A stretch of 64,000 nucleotides of DNA from Pseudomonas fluorescens (GCF_902497625.1 NZ_CABVGX010000029.1:1-64000), one strand, 5' to 3'; positions 1 to 11,354 are shown, counted from the first letter of the stretch. Numbers and translations are program-made. The notes: generated by a model from the letters alone, not told the origin.

Positions 1-375
1 GGCATGGCGCTCGGCGGCGGGCAAGCCTGCGTAGATCGCCGGCATCTCGACGTTTTCCTGAGCCGAGCCGGACGGGATCAGGTGGTAGCCCTGAAACACA
101 AAACCGAAGGCTTCGCGGCGCAGCCAGGCCAGTTCATCGCTGTCGAGCCCGGCGACGTCTTCTCCGGCGAAGCGGTATTCGCCCGAGGTCGGGCGATCGA
201 GGCAGCCAAGTATGTTCATCAGGGTCGACTTGCCGGAACCGGAGGCACCCACAATCGCAACGAATTCACCGGCATGAATCGCCAGGTCAATACCGCGTAA
301 CACGTGAACCTGTGGAGCGTCGCCGCCACCGTAGGATTTGCGGATATCCTGCAGGTCGATCAGGGGCGTCTGCAT
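1..375 (-). CDS. pvdT: PvdT-like ABC transporter ATP-binding/permease, N-terminal part only
   Basis: This is the first 125 codons of a MacB-type ABC exporter; the rest lies beyond the left edge of the window. The Walker A motif GASGSGKST is at residues 43-51 and the Q-loop glutamine is near residue 95, in the sequence FVFQGYHL. The ATG at 375-373 follows directly after the pvdR stop codon, so the two genes are cotranscribed and probably translationally coupled. In Pseudomonas, PvdT with the periplasmic adaptor PvdR and the outer-membrane channel OpmQ exports and recycles pyoverdine from the periplasm. Assignment rests on the adaptor, the neighbouring pvdA, and gene order. A generic MacB pump is the alternative. 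Confidence 0.85.
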   Translation of the reverse strand, partial: MQTPLIDLQDIRKSYGGGDAPQVHVLRGIDLAIHAGEFVAIVGASGSGKSTLMNILGCLDRPTSGEYRFAGEDVAGLDSDELAWLRREAFGFVFQGYHLIPSGSAQENVEMPAIYAGLPAAERHA

Positions 376-1548
376 TCAGCCGCCGCTCCCGGTCGCCGGG
401 CCGATCAACAAGTGATCGCCTTCTTCCAGGCCATCGAGGATCTGCACCTTCAAGCGGTCGCTGATGCCAGTGCGTACCACCCGGGACTGCACGTCACCGT
501 TGCTCGCAGCCACTTGTGCGGTCTGCCTGGCGGATTGCGCGTCGCTTTGCACCGCAGCGATCGGTGCGGTGAGAGTGTTTTTGGCCTGATCGGATACGAA
601 GAACACCTGCGTGGTCATGTCCGCCATCAATGCGTTGTCAGCGTTGTCGACATCCAGCAGCACGGTATACAGCACCACACGAGCGCTGCCGCTTTTACCC
701 GAGCTGGCCGGGCTGCCGCCGCCCCGACTGGTCTGATCGAGCGGTTTCGGCGGGATTGGCAAAATCTGCCGTACCGTGCTGTTCCAGCGCCGGTTGCCAC
801 CGCTGAGCGTGGTGAACCAGGCGACCATGCCCGGTTTGACCTGGCCGATATCGGCTTCCGAGACCTCGGCCCAGACGGTCATTGGCGACAGTTTGGCGAT
901 GCGCAGTATCAGCGGCGTCTGCTGTTGCGCGTTCAGGGTCTGGCCTTCGCGCGCATCAAGTGCAACCACGGTGCCGGACATCGGCGCGTAAATGCGCGTG
1001 TAGCCCAGTTCGGCCTGATCGCTGCGCAGGCTGGCCTGCGCCTGACGAATCTGCGCCTGGAACATGTCGATGCGGGCCTGGGTGGTGCGCAGTTCCGCCT
1101 GGGCGGCTTGCACGTCTTCATCGCGGGTGGCGCCGCCGGCCGCGAGCTTCTGCTGACGCTTGTGTTTTTGCTGCGCCAGATCGTGCAGGGCTCGTTGCTC
1201 CAGCAGCTGCGCCTTGAGGTTATCGATCGAGAAGCGTCCTGCGTCGAGCCTGGCCTGTTGGGTGGACGGGTCGATTTCGACCAGAAGCTCACCTTCGTTG
1301 ACCACGTCGCCGACTTCTACATGAATTTTCTGGATCTGCCCGGACGCCTGCGCGCCGACGTCGACATAACGCCGCGGCTGCAGAGTGCCCAGGGCCGTGA
1401 CGCTACTTTCAATGTCACCGCGAGCAACTTGTACGGTGTTGAACTGATCACGCCCGGGGGGCAAGACCTGCCAGGTGGCGATGGCAATCAGCGGAAGCAG
1501 ACACAGGGCTACAAGCAGGGCGCGTCGGGTATGACGGGGACGTTTCAT
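376..1548 (-). CDS. pvdR: PvdR, periplasmic adaptor of the pyoverdine efflux pump
   Basis: This 390-residue protein is an RND/MacA-type membrane fusion protein. It has one N-terminal membrane anchor (about residues 10-28). A lipoyl-like half-motif follows (VGAQASGQIQKIHVEVGDVV, about 65-85), then a Gln/Ala-rich coiled-coil hairpin (about 105-185), the second lipoyl half and beta-barrel domains. It links the inner-membrane ABC protein PvdT to an outer-membrane channel for pyoverdine export. The start has a PvdS-type iron-starvation box about 60 bases upstream on the same strand, which supports the pyoverdine assignment over a generic macrolide-pump adaptor. A Gly/Ser-rich insertion lies near residues 270-285. 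Confidence 0.9.
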   Translation of the reverse strand: MKRPRHTRRALLVALCLLPLIAIATWQVLPPGRDQFNTVQVARGDIESSVTALGTLQPRRYVDVGAQASGQIQKIHVEVGDVVNEGELLVEIDPSTQQARLDAGRFSIDNLKAQLLEQRALHDLAQQKHKRQQKLAAGGATRDEDVQAAQAELRTTQARIDMFQAQIRQAQASLRSDQAELGYTRIYAPMSGTVVALDAREGQTLNAQQQTPLILRIAKLSPMTVWAEVSEADIGQVKPGMVAWFTTLSGGNRRWNSTVRQILPIPPKPLDQTSRGGGSPASSGKSGSARVVLYTVLLDVDNADNALMADMTTQVFFVSDQAKNTLTAPIAAVQSDAQSARQTAQVAASNGDVQSRVVRTGISDRLKVQILDGLEEGDHLLIGPATGSGG

Positions 1549-1609
1549 GCAGGGTTCCGGCCAATGGAGTTCGGCCCGTCAGAAGGGTGGACGGGGAGCT
1601 GTCCTGTAG

Positions 1610-1633
1610 ACGAGGCAGGTCTTCGGGGATTTA
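1610..1633 (-). promoter_or_regulatory. Iron-starvation (PvdS) box upstream of pvdR
   Basis: Read on the minus strand, the sequence is TAAAT (1633-1629), exactly 16 bases, then CGT (1612-1610). This matches the known PvdS sigma-factor promoter TAAAT-N16-CGT perfectly, and it lies about 60 bases upstream of the pvdR start codon. It implies pvdRT are expressed with pyoverdine biosynthesis under iron limitation. Confidence 0.85.
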
Positions 1634-1722
1634 GCCCATGACCAGTCAGGTAACTGTCTGGCAGAGGCAGGTAATGCCTGATTACAACGATTTGTCAGGC
1701 AAATCGAAACAACACTTTAAAT

Positions 1723-1741
1723 CTATATGAGAATTACTATA
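1723..1741 (+). promoter_or_regulatory. Candidate Fur box upstream of fpvI
   Basis: An AT-rich 19-base stretch centred on ATGAGAATTACTAT matches 11 of 19 positions of the Fur consensus, with the strongest agreement in the core. It lies about 100 bases upstream of the sigma-factor start. Genes for iron-starvation sigma factors are typically Fur-repressed, so the position makes sense. No binding data are available. Confidence 0.5.
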
Positions 1742-1839
1742 AATTACGCATTCGAAATTGCCACCATCCTGCCATCGTCCATTCCGACGGTCACGGATAT
1801 GGCTCAAGCACTGAACCGCACCCTGTGTGGCCGGGAGTC

Positions 1840-2322
1840 ATGTTGGAAAACTACTACCGCGAACTGGTGTGTTTCCTTAATGCCAAGCTAGGCAACCGTC
1901 AGGTCGCCGAAGATGTGGTGCATGACGCTTATCTGCGAATTCTGGAGCGCTCCAGCGAAACGCCGATCGAGCAGCCGCGGGCTTTCCTTTATCGCACCGC
2001 GCTCAATCTGGTGATTGACGACCATCGTCGTAATGCCTTGCGGCAGGTTGAATCGCTGGAAGTACTCGATAGCGAAGAGCGCTATTTTACGCCTTCGCCC
2101 CATCACAGCCTCGATCACGGCCAGCGCCTGGAAATGCTCCAGCGAGCCTTGAACGAACTGCCACGTCTGTGTCGTGAAAGTTTTATGCTGCGCAAGATCG
2201 ATGGCCTTTCTCATCTTGAAATCGCCAAACGCCTCGGCATTTCCCGCACATTGGTCGAAAAGCACATCGTCAATGCCATGAAACACTGCCGTCTGCGCAT
2301 GCAGCAGTGGGACGCGCATTGA
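1840..2322 (+). CDS. fpvI: FpvI-like ECF sigma factor
   Basis: This 160-residue iron-starvation ECF sigma factor has sigma region 2 at about residues 5-70 (QVAEDVVHDAYLRIL, then QPRAFLYRTALNLVIDD). Sigma region 4 is at about 105-155, with a helix-turn-helix around HLEIAKRLGISRTLVEKHIV. In P. aeruginosa FpvI directs transcription of the ferripyoverdine receptor gene fpvA and lies between pvdR and pvdA, as here. The ATG at 1840 is preferred over an upstream GTG because it gives the family N-terminus MLENYYREL and follows GGGAG. The cognate anti-sigma gene fpvR, expected next to it, is not in the window. Confidence 0.85.
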   Translation: MLENYYRELVCFLNAKLGNRQVAEDVVHDAYLRILERSSETPIEQPRAFLYRTALNLVIDDHRRNALRQVESLEVLDSEERYFTPSPHHSLDHGQRLEMLQRALNELPRLCRESFMLRKIDGLSHLEIAKRLGISRTLVEKHIVNAMKHCRLRMQQWDAH

Positions 2323-2348
2323 TCACAAGTGCTTGCGCAAAGTAGTGG

Positions 2349-2372
2349 TAAATTTTATTTCATTGTCCTCGT
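2349..2372 (+). promoter_or_regulatory. Iron-starvation (PvdS) box upstream of pvdA
   Basis: TAAAT at 2349-2353, exactly 16 bases, then CGT at 2370-2372: a perfect PvdS promoter. It lies about 100 bases upstream of the pvdA start and just after the fpvI stop. It places pvdA under PvdS control independently of fpvI. Confidence 0.88.
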
Positions 2373-2469
2373 TCCTATTCAACAGACGACTTGCAGTGCG
2401 GCGCAACGCTGCTCAGGTCACTTAGGCTTTCACCCCACTGTTGAGGGGTTCATCCAGAGGACACTGGAA

Positions 2470-3807
2470 ATGACACAGGCAAATGCAGCGCCCATCGTTC
2501 ACGACCTGATCGGCGTCGGTTTCGGTCCTTCAAACCTGGCATTGGCTATTGCTCTGCAGGAACGGGGGCCAAGTCAGGGCGCACTGGATGTGCTGTTTCT
2601 CGACAAGCAGGCGGACTATCGCTGGCACGGCAATACGTTGGTCACTCAGAGCGAATTGCAGATTTCCTTCCTCAAGGACCTGGTGACCCTGCGCAATCCG
2701 ACCAGCCCTTACTCGTTCGTCAACTACCTCAAGCATCACGGACGTCTGGTGGATTTCATCAACCTCGGTACGTTCTATCCGTGTCGCATGGAGTACAACG
2801 ACTACCTGTGCTGGGTCGCCGGGCAGTTTGCTGCGCAGAGCCGCTACGGTGAAGAGGTGTTGACCATCGAGCCTGTCCTGCACGACCAGGAAGTCGAAGC
2901 GTTGCGCGTGATTTCCCGTGATACTCAAGGCCAGCAGCACGTGCGCACCACACGCTCGGTGGTCGTCAGTGCCGGCGGTACACCGCGTGTTCCAGAAGCG
3001 TTCAAGGCGCTGAAGGATGACGGGCGGGTGTTTCACCATTCGCAGTACCTGACGCAAATGGCCAGGCAGCCGTGCGTCAACAATCAGCCGATGAGCATTG
3101 CGATCATCGGTGCAGGGCAGAGCGCAGCGGAAGCATTTATTGATCTGAACGACAGCTTCCCGTCCGTGCAGGTCGACATGATCCTGCGTGGCTCGGCGCT
3201 GAAGCCGGCGGATGACAGCCCATTCGTCAATGAGGTGTTCTCGCCGGAATTTACCGACCTGGTGTTTCAGCAGCACAGCAGCGAACGCGAACGACTGGTC
3301 AACGAGTACCACAATACCAATTACTCGGTGGTGGACATTGATCTGATCGAACGTATTTACGCAATATTCTATCGCCAGAAAGTCTCGGGCATTGCTCGCC
3401 ACGCATTTCGCACCCTGACCACCATCGAAAAGGCCACGGCCACCGCACGCGGCATTGACCTGGCGGTGCGTAACAATGCCACCGGTGAGGTAACGGTTCG
3501 GCATTACGACGCAGTCGTTCTGGCCACCGGTTACGAACGTCAGATGCACCGTCAACTGCTGGCCCCGCTGGAAGAATATCTGGGCGCCTTCGAAGTCGAC
3601 CGCCACTACAAACTGATCACCGACGAGCGCTGCAAGGCCGGCATCTACATGCAGGGTTTCTGTCAGGCAAGCCACGGTTTGAGCGACACATTGCTGTCGA
3701 TCCTGCCGATTCGCGCCGATGAAATTGCCAGCTCGCTGTATGAGCATGGCAAGTTGCGCACGCACAATCGTTCGGTAATGGACGTGTTGCTTGCGGCAGC
3801 CAGCTGA
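2470..3807 (+). CDS. pvdA: PvdA, L-ornithine N5-monooxygenase
   Basis: This 445-residue flavin monooxygenase hydroxylates the side-chain nitrogen of L-ornithine with NADPH and O2. It is the first committed step towards the hydroxamate groups of pyoverdine. The FAD-binding motif GVGFGPSNLALAIAL is near residue 16, the NADPH-binding GAGQSAAEAF near 213, DDSPFVNEVF in the substrate region, and the C-terminal ATGY motif near 347. The frame stays open 47 codons upstream, but the ATG at 2470 gives the family N-terminus and leaves room for the PvdS box, so it is the chosen start. Confidence 0.95.
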   Translation: MTQANAAPIVHDLIGVGFGPSNLALAIALQERGPSQGALDVLFLDKQADYRWHGNTLVTQSELQISFLKDLVTLRNPTSPYSFVNYLKHHGRLVDFINLGTFYPCRMEYNDYLCWVAGQFAAQSRYGEEVLTIEPVLHDQEVEALRVISRDTQGQQHVRTTRSVVVSAGGTPRVPEAFKALKDDGRVFHHSQYLTQMARQPCVNNQPMSIAIIGAGQSAAEAFIDLNDSFPSVQVDMILRGSALKPADDSPFVNEVFSPEFTDLVFQQHSSERERLVNEYHNTNYSVVDIDLIERIYAIFYRQKVSGIARHAFRTLTTIEKATATARGIDLAVRNNATGEVTVRHYDAVVLATGYERQMHRQLLAPLEEYLGAFEVDRHYKLITDERCKAGIYMQGFCQASHGLSDTLLSILPIRADEIASSLYEHGKLRTHNRSVMDVLLAAAS

Positions 3808-3819
3808 GGCTGGTAAAGC

Positions 3820-3845
3820 ATCGTTCCCGCGCGCGTGGGAACGAT
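3820..3845 (+). terminator. Hairpin downstream of pvdA, likely terminator
   Basis: A GC-rich stem (ATCGTTCCC pairing with GGGAACGAT) lies 13 bases after the pvdA stop. It is followed only by a weak CATTT, so termination efficiency is uncertain. Related hairpins are scattered through Pseudomonas genomes. Confidence 0.5.
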
Positions 3846-3896
3846 CATTTGCCGGCGAACTCATCAATGCCTTCCTACGGGATATCGTTGAATGAG

Positions 3897-3927
3897 TTCT
3901 GTAAAATTTAGGAATAGTCCTACAGAA
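3897..3927. promoter_or_regulatory. Nested inverted repeats upstream of the two-component locus
   Basis: Arms TTCTGTA (3897-3903) and TACAGAA (3921-3927) enclose a second, offset palindrome TAGGA-N4-TCCTA (3909-3922). The site lies about 60-90 bases upstream of the degenerate-receiver gene. Dyad sites like this suit dimeric LuxR-family response regulators, so autoregulation by the neighbouring regulator is possible. This is inference from symmetry and position only. Confidence 0.4.
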
Positions 3928-3987
3928 AGCATGCAGGCACTTCAGTAGCCTTGGCGCCCTCACGATCCGACGTCTTCCGGGGGCCGC

Positions 3988-4401
3988 TTGCAGACTAAAA
4001 CATTACGTATCCTGATCGCCGATGAGCAGCACTTTCATCGAATGCGCATCGAGCGATTGTTCAATCAGTTGGGTTATTATCGCATCGCTCCCGTGCGCGG
4101 GCTCGACGAGCTTCTTACCTTGGTGGAATACGCCAGCGAGCCGTTGGACCTGGTGGTGATCAATCAGTCGATGACCCGTGAGTCCATGGACCTGGCGGAT
4201 TTTTTTCTGCACAACTTCCAGGTTCGTCACGCGTTTATCTATGGCTGCGAGCGCGAGCCGTTGCCGTCAATCCCTGCCGGCGTGCAGCACAAGGTCGAGA
4301 TCAGTCACTCGCCGTTGCCGGACCTGCGCGCAATCGAGCAAGTGATGAAGTCACTCGATCCACCCTTGCCGTTCGTCGGTACAGTCGCTTCTGTCAGGTA
4401 G
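3988..4401 (+). CDS. Degenerate response-regulator receiver protein
   Basis: This 137-residue protein has a receiver fold and no output domain. Strand 1 reads LRILIADEQHF and keeps the acidic pair (D11/E12 region). The strand-3 position that should carry the phospho-acceptor aspartate reads LVVINQSM, with Asn59 in its place. The protein therefore probably cannot be phosphorylated in the usual way. The start is TTG at 3988; no better ATG precedes it. It precedes the LuxR-type regulator and the hybrid kinase on the same strand, so it probably belongs to that system as an atypical modulator. No specific family was recognised. Confidence 0.6.
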   Translation: MQTKTLRILIADEQHFHRMRIERLFNQLGYYRIAPVRGLDELLTLVEYASEPLDLVVINQSMTRESMDLADFFLHNFQVRHAFIYGCEREPLPSIPAGVQHKVEISHSPLPDLRAIEQVMKSLDPPLPFVGTVASVR

Positions 4402-4470
4402 TCGCCGGTTGACTTCCATGCAAGAGTCACTGCGCAGCGCTGCGTACTGCTTGGCCTGACAGGAGTTCTC

Positions 4471-5093
4471 ATGATTGCGCTGATCGCAGACGATCATCCG
4501 GTGGTATGTGCCGCCGTTACCATGCTGCTGAGAAATGAAGGTTTTCACGACATCCACGAAGCGCGCACCGGTATCGAGGTGCTGCCGAAGATTCGTGATC
4601 ACAAACCTGATCTTGTGGTGCTCGACCTGGTCATGCCCGGCCTTGATGGCCTGGATGTGCTGGGCCGGATTCAGGGGTGCGGGGTGAAGTGCCGAGTGCT
4701 GGTATTTACCTCTCAGGAGCCGTTGTTCTATCAGGACCGCTGCATGCGTGCCGGGGCGCAAGCCTATGTCTCCAAGACCAACGATCTGCATCATTTGCAA
4801 AAGGCAGTGGGGGCAGTCATGGCCGGCTACAGCTACTTTGTCAAACTACCCTCGAGTTCGGTGTCGCTGAACACCCTGCAGCGTACCGAAACGCAGATGA
4901 TCGAGAGGCTCTCGGACCGTGAGCTGACGATTTTCCAACACATCTCCCGAGGCATGAGCAATAAGGCAATAGCCGCCCTGATGAACCTGAGCCACAAGAC
5001 CGTCAGCACGTACAAGACCCGGTTGATCGAAAAACTCAGCGTCGATTCCGCTGTACACCTGAGGGATTTCGCCAAGCGCAATAATCTGATCGA

Positions 5094-5097
<4 letters not shown>
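4471..5097 (+). CDS. LuxR/NarL-family response regulator (BvgA/RocA/EvgA-like)
   Basis: This 208-residue regulator has an N-terminal receiver domain with the phospho-acceptor Asp near residue 52 (LVVLDLVMPG), an acidic pocket IADDHP and a conserved Lys in YVSKTND. The C-terminal LuxR helix-turn-helix spans about residues 143-205 (LSDRELTIFQHISRGMSNKA, then TVSTYKTRLIEKL). Its stop overlaps the kinase start by four bases (ATGA), so the two are translationally coupled. An AGGAG ribosome site precedes the ATG. Relatives (BvgA, EvgA, RocA1) receive phosphate from multi-domain BvgS-type kinases. Targets cannot be read here. Confidence 0.85.
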
Positions 5098-8315
<3,218 letters not shown>

Positions 8316-8442
8316 GGAGGTTGAAGGGGGAAATCAGCCGCCAATACATTTTTTCGTATAGTTCTGGACCCGTTCAATTGCTCCTACACTGTGGCCAATG
8401 CGTGGAATCTTCGCGCCATGAGCCTTTGCTGGAGTTTGTTCG

Positions 8443-9885
8443 ATGCTGTCACTGCTCACCGATCATCCATTGGTTTGCGCGCTGTTGCTGATCCTCATTG
8501 ACCTCAGCCTCTGGCATTTGCTGAGTGCCAGCGGCAGTCAGTGGAAACTGGTGGTACGCCTGCTGGTGTTCGCGTTGTTCAGCATGGTGCTGTTCAATGC
8601 CGGCATGAACCCGCTGCAACCCGCGCCGTTTGCCGGCAATGTGCCGCTGCACCTGGCCGCCACCGGTTTGCAGATTGGCTGGTGGCTGTTCGGTGCGCGA
8701 ACCCTGACGGTGCTGATCGGCGCCGTCATGATGCAGCGCGTCGGCCATACCGGGCGATTGCTACAGGACCTGCTTGGTGCAGTGATTTTCCTCATCGCGG
8801 TCATCGCTGCACTGGCCTACGTGCTGGAACTGCCGGTCAAAGGCGTGCTGGCAACTTCCGGGGCACTGGCGATCATCGTCGGCCTGGCCTTGCAGAGCAC
8901 CCTCAGCGACGTGTTTTCCGGCATCGTGCTCAACACCACCAAACCCTATCAACTGGATGACTGGATCTCCATTGACGGCATGGAAGGCCGGGTCACCGAC
9001 ATCGACTGGCGCGCCACACGCCTGCAAACCTCCCAAGGCAGCATGGCGGTGATTCCCAACTCGCTGGCAGCCAAAGCGAAAATCATCAATTTCAGTCGAC
9101 CGATCGACATCTTCGGCCTCTCGATCAGCCTGCAACTGAGCCCGCACGTTCGCCCGAATACGGTGATCGAAGCACTGGAAAGGGCCATGCAGGGGTGCCG
9201 CCAGTTGTTGAGCAAACCGGCACCCAAAGTTTCGCTGAAGAGCTCCACCAGCAGCGGTGTGGAATATGAGATCAGCGGTTTTGTGGTGTCCATGGATCAG
9301 AAACGCATGGTGCGCAATCAACTCTACGACCTTGCCTTCCGCCAGTTGCAGGCCAGCGGCGTGTCCCTGCTGTCCAGCGTCGAGTCAAATGCGCCGGTCG
9401 GCCTGTCGCAGCCAAGGGCGCTGCTGGACAGCTCAAGCATTTTCTCGAGCCTGAGCGACGAAGAGAAAGAGGCGTTTTGCGCAAACATGACGCTGCAGAC
9501 ATTCCGCGCCGGTGAATTGATTATGCCGGCAGGGGAGGTTAGCGATCACTTGCTGATCATCGAATCCGGTGTGGTCTCGGTAGAGTTAAGCCGTGGCGGC
9601 GTCAGGTTCGAATCTGGCCGGATGGGGCCGGGCGAGGTGATCGGCGAAGGCGGGATTTTGTCCGATACGTCACTGCCGGCGGAATTTACCGCCAAGACCT
9701 ATTGCAGCGTGTACCGCCTGGAGAAGGACTATCTCAAACCGTACCTCGATGCGCGGCAGGACATTGGCGACGCCATGAAAGCATTGCTGGATTACCGCTT
9801 GAACAAGGCGCAGACCCTGACCCAGGAAATCCCGCCGGTTGTACAGAAGAGGGGTTTTTTACAGTGGCTGCGGCGGCGGGCTTAG
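8443..9885 (+). CDS. MscS-family mechanosensitive channel with C-terminal cyclic-nucleotide-binding-like domain
   Basis: This 480-residue inner-membrane protein has about four N-terminal hydrophobic helices. The MscS pore helix and beta domain follow (VLATSGALAIIVGLALQSTL near 142-162, then DWISIDGMEGRVTDIDWRAT near 171). From about residue 330 a cyclic-nucleotide-binding beta-roll replaces the usual tail (GELIMPAGEVSDHLLIIESG; GPGEVIGEGGILSD). Such channels (for example MscK/MscS variants gated by cAMP-like ligands) couple ion flux to a ligand as well as tension; whether this one binds a nucleotide is unknown. It stands alone, with divergent-looking flanks and no obvious operon. Confidence 0.85.
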   Translation: MLSLLTDHPLVCALLLILIDLSLWHLLSASGSQWKLVVRLLVFALFSMVLFNAGMNPLQPAPFAGNVPLHLAATGLQIGWWLFGARTLTVLIGAVMMQRVGHTGRLLQDLLGAVIFLIAVIAALAYVLELPVKGVLATSGALAIIVGLALQSTLSDVFSGIVLNTTKPYQLDDWISIDGMEGRVTDIDWRATRLQTSQGSMAVIPNSLAAKAKIINFSRPIDIFGLSISLQLSPHVRPNTVIEALERAMQGCRQLLSKPAPKVSLKSSTSSGVEYEISGFVVSMDQKRMVRNQLYDLAFRQLQASGVSLLSSVESNAPVGLSQPRALLDSSSIFSSLSDEEKEAFCANMTLQTFRAGELIMPAGEVSDHLLIIESGVVSVELSRGGVRFESGRMGPGEVIGEGGILSDTSLPAEFTAKTYCSVYRLEKDYLKPYLDARQDIGDAMKALLDYRLNKAQTLTQEIPPVVQKRGFLQWLRRRA

Positions 9886-10124
9886 GGGCGTCGGCGAATG
9901 GCCGCAGCGCGGGTTCGCGAGCAAGCTGTGTTCCCACGGGCTAGAGTACATAGCGAATTCAGCCTGGATCGAAGACCGTCATCGCTGGCAACATTGCCAC
10001 ATGTCATTTGGAGCGTCGAGATCGCAGTCGCGGGTGGTCTACACGATTTCTGCGCTATTGGCTATTTGCCTGCGAGGCCCGGGCGACTAACTTGGTTCTA
10101 CTCACTTGGTAGCCGGAGCCTCCC

Positions 10125-10571
10125 ATGAAACCTCGTATCGATTTCTACACCGCGTCCCCCGACGCCCTCAAAGCCATGATCGCGCTGCAAAGCGCCGTGT
10201 CGAAGTTGCCCCTGGAAAATAGCCTCATCGAACTGGTCAAGCTGCGTGCTTCGCAGATCAACGGCTGTGCGTTCTGCCTCGATCTGCATACCGCCGATGC
10301 GCGCAAGGGTGGCGAAACCGAACGTCGCCTGTACACGTTGTCGGCCTGGCGTGAAACGCCGTTCTTCACCCCGCGCGAACGCGCCGCGCTGGCCTGGACC
10401 GAATCGTTGACCCTGCTGAGCCAGACGCATGCGCCGGACGAAGACTACGAGTTCGCCCTGGCCCAGTTCACGCCCAAGGAAATGGTCGACCTGACCGTGG
10501 CGATCACCACCATCAACGCCTGGAATCGTCTGGCCGTGGGCTTTCGCAAAATGCCTGCAGCCGATCAATGA
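10125..10571 (+). CDS. AhpD-like carboxymuconolactone decarboxylase family protein
   Basis: This 148-residue protein has the AhpD-family core motif around NGCAFCLDLH, with redox cysteines Cys48 and Cys51 and the adjacent His. This pattern marks peroxidase-type members rather than true gamma-carboxymuconolactone decarboxylases. A GGAG ribosome site precedes the ATG. Its last bases overlap, tail to tail, the remnant of an MFS transporter on the other strand. Likely role: peroxide or disulfide reduction; substrate unknown. Confidence 0.8.
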   Translation: MKPRIDFYTASPDALKAMIALQSAVSKLPLENSLIELVKLRASQINGCAFCLDLHTADARKGGETERRLYTLSAWRETPFFTPRERAALAWTESLTLLSQTHAPDEDYEFALAQFTPKEMVDLTVAITTINAWNRLAVGFRKMPAADQ

Positions 10572-10756
10572 GCCTCCGCTGATGGCGCGGCCGGTGGTTG
10601 CACCTTGCGCATCAAGGGCACCATCGCCGTGGCGATGACAAAACACACCCCGATTATCAAAAATGCGTCGCCGCAGGTTTGTGTCTGCGCTTCGCTGTGT
10701 GACGCCAGTCGTCGGAACGAGCGCAAGACCATCGATAAACCTGTTCGGGAATCCAT
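10565..10756 (-). pseudogene. C-terminal remnant of a DHA2-type MFS drug transporter
   Basis: The 63 codons resemble the C-terminus of EmrB/QacA-type transporters. A linker SEAQTQTCGDAFLIIGVC leads into the last membrane helix and a Lys/Pro/Ala-rich tail. Everything upstream that should encode 13 helices is missing. In its place are a stop codon and then the start region of the sigma-factor gene. The stop overlaps the convergent AhpD-like gene by 7 bases, which suggests an old convergent pair. A GGGAGG precedes the internal ATG by chance or could allow a short peptide. The identification rests on a short stretch. Confidence 0.5.
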
Positions 10757-10767
10757 TGCCTCCCGTT

Positions 10768-10786
10768 AATAGGAAGCATTACTATT
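10768..10786. promoter_or_regulatory. Candidate Fur box upstream of the FecI-like sigma gene
   Basis: A 19-base near-palindrome with AATAG and CTATT ends matches 10 of 19 Fur consensus positions. It lies 28 bases upstream of the sigma-factor ATG, the expected place for iron repression of a FecI-type gene. Confidence 0.5.
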
Positions 10787-10813
10787 CACGCCCCTTTTGC
10801 GCAGCACGCCGCA

Positions 10814-11314
10814 ATGACTCCCAAGTTGCCCCGCAGACACGGCTTTTTCGAGCATTACGAAGAGTTGGTTGGCACCTGGACCCGACGCCTGAGAAATCGT
10901 CAGCAGGCTGAGGATCTGGCCCACGACACCTTCGTGCGGGTGCTCGAGTCGGATTCGACGGCGGTGCAGCAGCCCCGGGCCTACTTGCACCAGACAGCGC
11001 GCAATATCGCTGTGGACGGTTATCGGCGTGAGGATCGGCGGGGCGCCATGGAGTCGGAGACGATTGATCAGAGCGTGTCGTCGTCCGGCGACCCGGAGCA
11101 TTTCATGCGGGCGATTCAGTTGGCTGATTCCATCGAGCGTGCACTGGCCGAACTGCCGATCAACTGTCGCAAGGTATTCATCTGGCAGAAGATCGAAGAG
11201 CTGACCCAAGCGGAAATCGCCGAGCGTTTGGGCCTGTCCAGGAACATGGTGGAAAAGTATATGATCCGCACCCTGCGGCATCTGCGCGATCGTCTGGAGG
11301 GTTTGCAGCCATGA
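10814..11314 (+). CDS. FecI-type ECF sigma factor
   Basis: This 166-residue iron-starvation sigma factor has region 2 at about residues 10-75 (QQAEDLAHDTFVRVLE; QPRAYLHQTARNIAVD) and region 4 at about 110-160 (TQAEIAERLGLSRNMVEKYM). A FecR-like anti-sigma gene and a TonB-dependent receptor follow on the same strand. The three form a complete cell-surface signalling cassette: ligand at the receptor releases the sigma factor, which transcribes the receptor gene. Nearest named relative by gene order is FecI. Confidence 0.9.
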   Translation: MTPKLPRRHGFFEHYEELVGTWTRRLRNRQQAEDLAHDTFVRVLESDSTAVQQPRAYLHQTARNIAVDGYRREDRRGAMESETIDQSVSSSGDPEHFMRAIQLADSIERALAELPINCRKVFIWQKIEELTQAEIAERLGLSRNMVEKYMIRTLRHLRDRLEGLQP

Positions 11315-11354
11315 TCTCCAGCGCCTTCGCACCTCCAGCTCAACAGGAACTTCC

